DNA of 44,196 nucleotides. Origin: Bacteroidales bacterium. Lineage in GTDB: Bacteria > Bacteroidota > Bacteroidia > Bacteroidales > GCA-2748055. Location: positions 1-44,196 of the forward strand of contig JAGLOO010000018.1 in NCBI GenBank assembly GCA_023138875.1, written 5' to 3'. A program made the position numbers and the translations under genes. The notes under the pieces are model-generated. The model worked only from the letters and a program-made list of their open reading frames with translations, made no database searches and had not been told where the DNA came from. This document shows positions 1 to 6,172 of this stretch, piece after piece (position 1 is the stretch's first letter; the number at the start of each line of letters is the position of its first letter).

Positions 1-188
1 TGTACCTGGCGGGCAGGTTGTGTGGTGCGTGCTTTCTTGGTAGATTCTGATCTGGCTTGTGACCTGGTCGCAGTAGTTCGCTCCTTTTGCTCCTGGGTAA
101 CACTGCGACGTGCTGTTTGTGCATTGATGGAAACAGTTCCTAAGAACAATGCCATCAGCATTGCGGTGGTATATCCTCTGGTTTTCAT
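1..188 (-). CDS. Secreted protein of unknown function, N-terminal part only
   Basis: I see an ATG (complement of 186-188) followed by 62 open codons that run off the left edge of the window. The first ~24 residues form a signal peptide: basic MKTRGY, a hydrophobic stretch (AMLMALFLGTV), then an SINAQ cleavage site, so the product is exported. What follows (TARRSVTQEQKERTTATR...) is rich in Arg, Thr, Gln and Lys and looks disordered; no domain can be recognised. The upstream region holds a promoter/terminator unit (320-452) that may be its attenuated leader. Function unknown. The opposite-strand reading frame here lacks these features and is treated as a shadow. Confidence 0.6.
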   Translation of the reverse strand, partial: MKTRGYTTAMLMALFLGTVSINAQTARRSVTQEQKERTTATRSQARSESTKKARTTQPARQV

Positions 189-319
189 AATTTCCCGGTT
201 TTATTAGTTTGACATCTTTGAGTAATGAAAATCAAATTCGGTGCCAAAAACAGGAAGTGTAAGTTTTACACCAATAAAATTATTAAGTTAAACTCAATTG
301 AATCAATGAAATAGGGATA

Positions 320-351
320 AAAGAAAATCCCGGTCTTTTTTGGACCGGGAT
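320..351 (-). terminator. Intrinsic terminator, minus strand
   Basis: The stem ATCCCGGTC/GACCGGGAT (327-335 with 343-351, 9 bp, 7-nt loop) is followed on the minus strand by TTTTCTTTTAT. It ends the short transcript from the promoter at 422-452. Confidence 0.7.
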
Positions 352-416
352 CTTCAGATACAGATTTAGTTTTAGGGTTATTAACTATTCTGTTGTGGTC
401 TGTATCACTTTCTCAG
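320..416 (-). ncRNA. Candidate small RNA or attenuated leader
   Basis: A perfect Bacteroidota promoter (422-452, minus strand) is followed by ~97 nt that contain no substantial ORF but fold into two stems. The first pairs 399-406 with 357-364 (GATACAGA/TCTGTATC, 8 bp). The second is a strong 9-bp stem (343-351 with 327-335) ending in a U-rich tract. Promoter, structured body and intrinsic terminator inside 130 bp is the layout of a small RNA gene. The alternative is an attenuated leader for the secreted protein starting at 188. I do not recognise a known RNA family; an SRP RNA signature was not seen. Confidence 0.5.
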
Positions 417-421
417 GTAAG

Positions 422-452
422 CAAATATAAAGGATATTATCTAAAAACCAAA
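422..452 (-). promoter_or_regulatory. Bacteroidota-type promoter (TTTG-N19-TATATTTG)
   Basis: Read on the minus strand, TTTG (452-449) is followed by 19 nt and TATATTTG (429-422), an exact match to the -33/-7 consensus of the Bacteroidota primary sigma factor. The -33 box lies inside the terminal inverted repeat of the adjacent MITE-like element, so the promoter is partly formed by the element end. Confidence 0.65.
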
Positions 453-877
453 TATTCAGCCAGGGCCAACGCATTTAAATTGTGAAGATTTTTAGCTAGA
501 ACTCATTGTCCCTTCGCACAAAGCAGGAAAAAGGAGTCTTCATTTCAGAATATACAAATATCACGCTGTTGTGACATTCATATTTGGTAGGCTTGCTGCC
601 ATCCAGATTATATACGACTGATATTTAAAGAGTTGAGGGATCACTTATATCCTGCTTCCCAGGTTGAAATGTCACACTGATGTGACATTCAGATCTTGAA
701 AAACGGAGAAAGGATTTTTAAAGAAAGATATCAGCTACAACAGCAATGACAATTCGACTCTTCTCTGAAAGTCATATCCAGGGTCCAGTGCAATGAGTTT
801 TCCACTGCCTAATGTTGACAGAAGCCAAATCCCTGAGTTATAAATGCGTTGGCCCTGAATATTCAGCTTTGGTTTTT
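443..877. mobile_element. MITE-like element with ~35-bp imperfect terminal inverted repeats
   Basis: Positions 443-477 and 841-877 are inverted copies. Both outer ends read AAAAACCAAA, the inner 14 nt (GGCCAACGCATTTA, exact over 17 nt at 461-477 versus 841-857) are identical, and a 4-nt indel separates them. The ~360 bp between contain no convincing gene. This is the shape of a non-autonomous element or internally deleted insertion sequence. No target duplication is evident. The right end supplies the last codons and stop of the M56 gene; the left end supplies the -33 box of the small-RNA promoter. I cannot name the parent family. Confidence 0.5.
668..689. promoter_or_regulatory. Palindromic operator-like site
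   Basis: AATGTCACA-CTGA-TGTGACATT is a perfect dyad with 9-bp arms. A related, less symmetric copy lies at 561-583; over 23 nt it differs at only three positions. Both sit inside the MITE-like element. The dyad resembles sites of homodimeric regulators (CRP/FNR-like size), but no adjacent promoter or regulator gene supports this. Confidence 0.35.
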
Positions 878-2620
878 CAACTCTTTTTCTACCTCACGTT
901 TCATTTCCTCCAGATCAATCTCTTCAAACGAACGTTCAATTTCTTTCTTAATTTCTTCAATATCTATGCCTTCCAATGCTTTCTCAATATCCTTTCTGAT
1001 CTGTTCAAAATCGATATCCTCAATTTCAGCACGGCTGTTTTCCATCTCCTTCCGGATATCTTCCCAGTCAATAGCTTTCATCTCTTTCATGGCTTCTTTC
1101 ATTTCAACCTTGAAATCCTCCATGTCAAAATCAAAGTCAAAATCAAAGTCAAAATCTTTCAGTATAGAGTCCATATGAATCCTTGCATGGGCCATCTCTT
1201 CTTTGATCTCTTCCCAGTCAATATCTTCGAGCGCTTCCAGCTTAGCAGCCTCCATATCCTGCCTGATCTCTTCCCAGTCAATGTCTTCGAGCGCTTCCAG
1301 CTTAGCAGCCTCCATATCCTGCCTAATCTCTTCCCAGTCAATATCTTCGAGCGCTTCCAGCTTAGCAGCCTCCATATCCTGCCTGATCTCTTCCCAGTCA
1401 ATATCTTCGAGTGCTTCCAGTGTCTCTTCTTCCACTTCCAGTGTTTCTTCTTCCACTTCCAGTATTTCTTCTTCCACTTCCAGTATTTCTTCCTCCAGTG
1501 TTTCTTCTTCCACGATAGGTATGGTATCTGATGCTATCACAGACTTAATTGTCGGTTCCATGAAAGGCGCAGCATTCTGTTTATAATAATTATGCTGTAC
1601 TATGGAGAAACCTGAACTAAAACCTGTAATGGTTAAAAGGATTACCATTCCTCCTGCAAGAAGAAGGAGTGCAAATAGTTTTTCTCTGATATTTGTTTTC
1701 ATGGTTGTCTGATTTAAGATTCTTTTAATTCGAATAAACAGTTGCTGTTGGTCTGTTCCTCCTGCACCTGGCACCATCGTATTGATTGTCTGCCGGTGTT
1801 GGGCAAGCTGAAAAAGAGCGCTGGCATACTCCATGGGAAGCTTACACATTTGCAGGACCCTGTCATCACAACATTTTTCTCTTTCAATACGGATCACGCG
1901 GGAGATGGCCCATACCGCCGGGTTGTAAAAGAAAAGTCCTTCTAATACCAGCTGGACAATGTTTACAAGGAAATCCAGCCTCCTCAAATGGTAGAGCTCA
2001 TGCATCAGAATGGTTTCAACCTGATTAACAGGAAGATTGGTTAACATCCCCGCCGGAACGATAATTGCAGGCTTAACCAGTCCAAATAATGCTGGAACGT
2101 TTATCCGGTCTGAAATAAGGAGTTCAACCCTTTTACTGACGCCAATCTGGTTCTTCAGTCGAAGAAAACGTTCAAGCCATTCACCGCGGACGGGACTCCC
2201 ACTCCTTTTTAATCCCTTGATATTCCTGATCGAGAATATGGAACGGATCAGGATAACCAGGATACCGGAGAAATAGATATAGCTGCAGATATAGCAGATT
2301 ACCTTTACAGGAGAACTGTCAGCAGCTCCGGTAAGCTCATATAATCCGGGTATTACTGTTGAGACCCTTAAGGAGTCCGGTAAGTCTATAATCCTATCAT
2401 TCAGAGGAGTATAGAGGATGCCGAACACTGTTGCAACCGATGCCAGGAAAAGAAGCAGGGTGCTGGTTGCAACACGGTATCTCAGATTGGAATGGCGAAC
2501 TGGTATCAACAGGAGGCCAGCTTTAAGAATAGAGAGTAGTAAAAGACCTACCCATAAGCTATGCACAAGGGTTTTTCCCAATGCCATCATCCCGCTACTG
2601 CTGCCTTCAAAGAACTCCAT
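863..2620 (-). CDS. M56-family (BlaR1-like) membrane metallopeptidase with repeat-expanded acidic tail
   Basis: This is an integral-membrane zinc peptidase of the BlaR1/MecR1 class, expected to cleave the BlaI-type repressor encoded just upstream. The N-terminal half has several membrane segments and the zinc motif HELYH (207-211), with a downstream EREKCCDD segment. A further membrane helix (~315-334) is followed by a soluble tail. Instead of a penicillin-binding sensor domain, the tail (~365-585) is almost entirely acidic and coiled: 7-residue EEETLEV-type repeats, a 20-residue unit (LEALEDIDWEEIRQDMEAAK) in three copies plus a partial fourth (401-472), a DFDFDFDFDM run, and divergent IDxEEI units. 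Its final residues and stop fall in the inverted repeat of the neighbouring element. It overlaps the repressor gene by 14 bp, so the two are co-transcribed. The input signal is unknown. Confidence 0.88.
   Translation of the reverse strand: MEFFEGSSSGMMALGKTLVHSLWVGLLLLSILKAGLLLIPVRHSNLRYRVATSTLLLFLASVATVFGILYTPLNDRIIDLPDSLRVSTVIPGLYELTGAADSSPVKVICYICSYIYFSGILVILIRSIFSIRNIKGLKRSGSPVRGEWLERFLRLKNQIGVSKRVELLISDRINVPALFGLVKPAIIVPAGMLTNLPVNQVETILMHELYHLRRLDFLVNIVQLVLEGLFFYNPAVWAISRVIRIEREKCCDDRVLQMCKLPMEYASALFQLAQHRQTINTMVPGAGGTDQQQLFIRIKRILNQTTMKTNIREKLFALLLLAGGMVILLTITGFSSGFSIVQHNYYKQNAAPFMEPTIKSVIASDTIPIVEEETLEEEILEVEEEILEVEEETLEVEEETLEALEDIDWEEIRQDMEAAKLEALEDIDWEEIRQDMEAAKLEALEDIDWEEIRQDMEAAKLEALEDIDWEEIKEEMAHARIHMDSILKDFDFDFDFDFDMEDFKVEMKEAMKEMKAIDWEDIRKEMENSRAEIEDIDFEQIRKDIEKALEGIDIEEIKKEIERSFEEIDLEEMKREVEKELKNQS
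1205..1421. repeat. 60-bp tandem repeat inside the M56 gene
   Basis: Three full copies and a partial fourth of a 60-bp unit occur with exact 60-bp periodicity and only a few substitutions. They encode the 20-residue LEALEDIDWEEIRQ... unit. A second array of ~21-bp units (about 1420-1512) encodes the EEE(T/I)LEV repeats. In-frame unit length and near identity point to recent slippage or unequal exchange. Confidence 0.93.
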
Positions 2621-2996
2621 CCTGTTTCTCCTCCAGTTTCTCTATAAGTGCCTTGATTTCTTTCATCTCCTCAACCGAGGCAGCGTGGTTACCCAGGGCC
2701 TGCATGACCAGGTTGGACCTGTCTCCTTTGAATACTGTCCTTAGCACATGATCCAGCATGGTGGACTGCACTTCTGCAGGCTGCAGGGCAGGGGAGTAAA
2801 CGTGTGACCTGTTCTCTGTATCTCTGGTCATCAACTCCTTATCGGTCATGATCTGCATGATCTTCAATGTTGTGGTATAACCCACCCTGCGTTGTTCATT
2901 GAGCCGGTCATTTACCTGCCGGACAGTGAGGGGACCAAATTCCCAGAGGATTTGCAAGATTTCAAGTTCAGATTCGGTAGGTTTTAAAGTCATCAT
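2607..2996 (-). CDS. BlaI/MecI-family transcriptional repressor
   Basis: This 129-residue winged-helix repressor belongs to the BlaI/MecI/CopY family. The N-terminal ~80 residues (LKPTESELEILQILWEFGPLT, then VRQVNDRLNEQRRVGYTTTLKIM) match the helix-turn-helix region of the family; the C-terminal part is the dimerisation and cleavage region. It should repress its own operon and be inactivated by the co-transcribed M56 protease. Three dyads of one type (2996-3011, 3021-3036, 3050-3065) lie directly upstream of its start. BlaI/M56 pairs in Bacteroidota are common and often not linked to a beta-lactamase; none is adjacent here. Confidence 0.93.
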   Translation of the reverse strand: MMTLKPTESELEILQILWEFGPLTVRQVNDRLNEQRRVGYTTTLKIMQIMTDKELMTRDTENRSHVYSPALQPAEVQSTMLDHVLRTVFKGDRSNLVMQALGNHAASVEEMKEIKALIEKLEEKQDGVL

Positions 2997-3065
2997 ACGA
3001 AGTATTTCGTACTAAATATATGCGAACTATTTCATAATGTCAAATAAATTACGAAATTCTTCGTA
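2996..3065 (-). promoter_or_regulatory. Triple operator upstream of the BlaI-type gene
   Basis: Two perfect 16-bp dyads TACGAA-N4-TTCGTA (2996-3011 and 3050-3065) flank an imperfect one, TGCGAA-N4-TTCATA (3021-3036). A -7-like element (TTTATTTG, minus strand, 3048-3041) lies between the outer copies. The first overlaps the start codon of the repressor. Placement and repetition fit autoregulation by the BlaI-type protein, whose known relatives bind short interrupted palindromes. Confidence 0.75.
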
Positions 3066-3078
3066 TTATTAAGATCTA

Positions 3079-3645
3079 TTAACAGTTGCTGTCGATCTCT
3101 TCGGAACTAAATACGATGGCCTCGTAGGTGAAAAGATCAGCTGTTCTCCAACCATCCCAGCCGATACCAGCTTTGTGACTGGCACAGTTTCCGAGGAATT
3201 CATCCACCGACCAGTTCTGGTCGGTGGCCACCTGCGGGAGCAGGGTACCCCTGTTCAATCCCTTTATTAAATATATACCGTGTTTACCCAGGATGATCTC
3301 TCTTTTATCGAAGATCAGTTTCCTGGGAGAAAGAACGCTGATTTCGATTGTAAGGTCATCCAGTTCCTCAGGTTCAATGGGGTTGAACCTGGAATCGGAG
3401 GTAGATGCTGAAAGTGCCATGTTCTTCACATTCCCGTAAAGAGTCTCTTCTTCGGAAAAGGTGCCAATACAGCCCCTGAGCTTTCCATTTATGTATACCG
3501 ACACAAATGCACCACATCGCAGTTGCAGCGTGTCTGAGGTTTCAGGATCGGGATTATCGGGAGCCTTTCCTGGAGTAAGCTTACCTGTTATGGTTTGCCG
3601 TGCAAGTTTGAGTAAACTTCTTTTATCAGTTTCAGTCAGGGTCAT
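3079..3645 (-). CDS. amrA: AMMECR1-domain protein (AmmeMemoRadiSam system protein A)
   Basis: This is a 188-residue AMMECR1-fold protein. Recognisable family segments are GAFVSVYINGKLRGCIGTF (the LRGCIG signature) and, later, DSRFNPIEPEELDDLTIEISVLSP. Length fits a single AMMECR1 domain. It is the last gene of a three-gene operon with MEMO-like and radical SAM genes, overlapping the MEMO gene by 4 bp. The biochemical role of this conserved trio is not settled; a modification or metal-linked reaction is likely because a radical SAM enzyme is the constant partner. Cytoplasmic. Confidence 0.93.
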   Translation of the reverse strand: MTLTETDKRSLLKLARQTITGKLTPGKAPDNPDPETSDTLQLRCGAFVSVYINGKLRGCIGTFSEEETLYGNVKNMALSASTSDSRFNPIEPEELDDLTIEISVLSPRKLIFDKREIILGKHGIYLIKGLNRGTLLPQVATDQNWSVDEFLGNCASHKAGIGWDGWRTADLFTYEAIVFSSEEIDSNC

Positions 3646-4472
3646 TGGAACATGATCATTGATATGTAATCAACTACTTCACGGGATGGATTAACCTGTC
3701 CGGAGTGTCCCCTGGCCAGTATCTCAATACTATATTCAGCATACAATACTCGCGAATACTCCATGAGTACCATGATAGGGCCATAACCGCAGACCGAAAT
3801 ATGCTGTTCTTTAACTATCTTCTCGATCCCCTTAGGATTCCTGGCAACTATTTCGTCGATCACCATCTGGTCCTTTTCCTGGCCTTCTGCGGGGGGCAGG
3901 AAGTGGGAAAAATCACACGATGCAAGCAACATGATGTTTTTACCTGTACCCTTAATTGCCTCGTGTATCCGTTCAGCGACCAGGGATGCACTTTTATAAC
4001 TCTGATCCATCATGCAAACAGGAACAATTGAAAAAGGATGGTCAGGCAGGTAGTATTGCAAAAATGGGATAATCACCTCTGCCGAGTGTTCCCGGGCGTG
4101 GGCCAGCGGGTCAAATGGCAGAGACAGGGCCAGGGCCAGCTCCCGGTCCACAGGAACCTCACCGATGGAGTTTGTCCATACATCTGCCTCATCAATGGCC
4201 AGGGGAAGCCCGCTGCCCGAATGATTTGGATGTACAATGATGAAGGTCTCCGGATAAATGCCCAGCCTGTTGATCAGCTTGAAAAAGGGAATGGTCTGGT
4301 GACCAGAGTAAATATGTCCGGCGTGGGGCAATACCGCCCCAAAGATTCGTTCAGGTGACAGCTCTGCTACAGGATATCTGCCTGTAATCTCGATCTCATG
4401 GATCTGGTCAAATATTTTATTCTTTGTGGCAGGGTAAAATCGTCCCTCCACAACTGCACTTCTGTTCTTCAT
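3642..4472 (-). CDS. amrB: MEMO1-family protein (AmmeMemoRadiSam system protein B)
   Basis: This 276-residue MEMO-like protein has a fold related to non-haem iron dioxygenases. Likely metal/active-site residues are visible: H50 (AVLPHAGHIYSG), H81 (IVHPNHSG), H190 (SCDFSHF) and C228 (CGYGPIM). They match the spacing of the human MEMO1 residues H49, H81, H192 and C244. Full length for the family, no signal peptide. It overlaps both neighbours by 4 bp, so translation is probably coupled with the radical SAM enzyme and the AMMECR1 protein. Confidence 0.93.
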   Translation of the reverse strand: MKNRSAVVEGRFYPATKNKIFDQIHEIEITGRYPVAELSPERIFGAVLPHAGHIYSGHQTIPFFKLINRLGIYPETFIIVHPNHSGSGLPLAIDEADVWTNSIGEVPVDRELALALSLPFDPLAHAREHSAEVIIPFLQYYLPDHPFSIVPVCMMDQSYKSASLVAERIHEAIKGTGKNIMLLASCDFSHFLPPAEGQEKDQMVIDEIVARNPKGIEKIVKEQHISVCGYGPIMVLMEYSRVLYAEYSIEILARGHSGQVNPSREVVDYISMIMFQ

Positions 4473-5488
4473 GACAATGGCACATTAAATATTCCATAAA
4501 TCTTAAAATTGCACTGTTTGCAATGCCCGTCAGGTCCCACGCCTGTGGTTACGGCATTGTAAAGATTGCGCTCAATGATCAAAGCCTTGCAACCGGGACA
4601 GAATGTATGGTTGTCGAGCTGTGGGGTATTACCCGGGTAAACAAAAGGGATCCGATCCTTTGCAAGATCCAAAAAACGTTGTATTGTATTAAGCGGGGTA
4701 GGAGGTTTATTCAGTTTGTAACGGGGGAAATACCGACTCACATGCAGTACAATATCCTGTCCGCAATTTTCATTGATCCAGCTGATCATATCATTCCATT
4801 CGGCTTCCGAGTCATTGAAACCAGGGATGATCAGAAATGTCAATTCAAGGTGACGGTCCGAGTTTGCGATCTTTCTTATCGTCTCCAGTACTGGTCTTAG
4901 TGTTGCTCCTGACCTTTTCAGGTAAAATTCGTCACGAAAAGATTTCAGATCCACGTTAAAGGCATCCATATACGGAAGTAATTCATCAAGAGGGTCTCCG
5001 TTGATGTAACCATTAGTAACCATGACATTCCGGAGCTGATGTTCCTTTATCAGTGCTGCGCACCTGATCATGTACTCATAATAGATGGTCGGTTCATTAT
5101 ATGTATAGGCCAGCCCAATATTATCCTTGTGTAAAAATGCTTTATGCACGATGTCTTCCGGATTCCTGACAGGATGTTGTGAAAAAACATGGTGATCAAT
5201 CTGAGAGATATCACAGTTCTGGCAGAAGTCACATGAAAGGTTGCACCCGAAACTCCCGATGGAAAAGATCGATCGTCCCGGAAAAAAATGGTACAAAGGC
5301 TTCTTTTCAACCGGATCTGTTGAGATGGATGACAGGATCCCATAGCTTTCAGTGATCAGTTCTCCTCCTCTGTTCACACGGGTACTGCACTTTCCATATT
5401 TGTCCTTTCCCAGAGTGCATAGGTGGGGACAAAGGAGACATTGAACCGATCCGTCTTCCAGTTTTTTATAGTAGGATGCCGGGTGCAT
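4469..5488 (-). CDS. amrS: Radical SAM enzyme of the AmmeMemoRadiSam system
   Basis: This is a 339-residue radical SAM protein. The Fe4S4-binding CxxxCxxC is C82/C86/C89 in GCNLSCDFCQN. An N-terminal cysteine set (VQCLLCPHLC, YGKC) and a C-terminal set (FCPGC...GHCKQC) suggest extra metal sites. The family is related to pyruvate-formate-lyase-activating enzymes. First gene of the operon amrS-amrB-amrA with 4-bp overlaps. The substrate is unknown; a product-level partner is probably the MEMO or AMMECR1 protein. Confidence 0.93.
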   Translation of the reverse strand: MHPASYYKKLEDGSVQCLLCPHLCTLGKDKYGKCSTRVNRGGELITESYGILSSISTDPVEKKPLYHFFPGRSIFSIGSFGCNLSCDFCQNCDISQIDHHVFSQHPVRNPEDIVHKAFLHKDNIGLAYTYNEPTIYYEYMIRCAALIKEHQLRNVMVTNGYINGDPLDELLPYMDAFNVDLKSFRDEFYLKRSGATLRPVLETIRKIANSDRHLELTFLIIPGFNDSEAEWNDMISWINENCGQDIVLHVSRYFPRYKLNKPPTPLNTIQRFLDLAKDRIPFVYPGNTPQLDNHTFCPGCKALIIERNLYNAVTTGVGPDGHCKQCNFKIYGIFNVPLS

Positions 5489-5630
5489 GGAATAAAGTTA
5501 CAACGAAAAACCCATGAAACGAACATGGAAAATTTTAATCTGATGAAATCCGCTGTCCAAACAAATTTGGAAGATTCCGGTTATCATAGAGTAATGTTGC
5601 GATACGGTTACTTCCTTCGGGCAATCAGTT

Positions 5631-6170
5631 ATGAATGAAAAAAACGAACTTGCAACTTTTGGTGGCGGTTGTTTCTGGTGTGTTGAAGCCATCTTTAATC
5701 GGGTATCCGGAGTTCATTCGGTTGTATCGGGCTATTCCGGCGGTCATGTGGTTAATCCCACGTACAAGCAAGTAACAACAGGTATGACTGGCCACGCTGA
5801 GGTGGTCCGGATCAGCTTTGATCCCGGAAAAGTAAGATATTTAGAGTTGCTTGAAATATTTTTCAAAACCCACGATCCCACTACCCTGAACAGGCAGGGA
5901 ACTGATGTGGGTACCCAGTACCGTTCCACTGTACTGTACCATGATGAAGAACAGCAGAAGCAGGCAGAAAGTGTTATTATGGAACTGGATGGAGCAGGGA
6001 TATGGAATGATCCGGTAGTAACGAAGGTAGAGCCCTTCGAAGACTTCTATGAAGCTGAAGATGATCACCAGGAATACTTTGAAAACAATCCTGACCAGGG
6101 TTATTGCCGGGTAGTTATTCAACCCAAGGTGGAAAAATTCGAAAAGATCTTTAAGGATATGATGAAGTAG
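5631..6170 (+). CDS. msrA: Peptide methionine (S)-S-oxide reductase
   Basis: This 179-residue MsrA reduces the S-epimer of methionine sulfoxide in proteins and free methionine sulfoxide, using thioredoxin. The catalytic motif GGGCFWC is near residue 16, followed by GHAEVV, YRS and the family's DQGYCR segment. No fused MsrB domain and no signal peptide, so it is cytoplasmic. It is divergent from the AmmeMemoRadiSam operon, sharing a ~140-bp upstream region, and converges with the histidine kinase gene 3 bp downstream. Confidence 0.95.
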   Translation: MNEKNELATFGGGCFWCVEAIFNRVSGVHSVVSGYSGGHVVNPTYKQVTTGMTGHAEVVRISFDPGKVRYLELLEIFFKTHDPTTLNRQGTDVGTQYRSTVLYHDEEQQKQAESVIMELDGAGIWNDPVVTKVEPFEDFYEAEDDHQEYFENNPDQGYCRVVIQPKVEKFEKIFKDMMK

Positions 6171-6172
6171 GG

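Noticed and set aside
22-207. Plus-strand 61-residue frame at the left edge
   Set aside because: The opposite strand encodes a clear signal peptide with a plausible start; this frame is its shadow.
1205-1421. 60-bp repeats as a possible CRISPR array
   Set aside because: Units abut without spacers and are in frame with a protein; no cas genes are present.
812-1586. Long plus-strand reading frames opposite the M56 gene tail
   Set aside because: They read the complement of the repeat array, giving low-complexity Phe- or Ser-rich strings; the minus frame is continuous with a recognisable protease.
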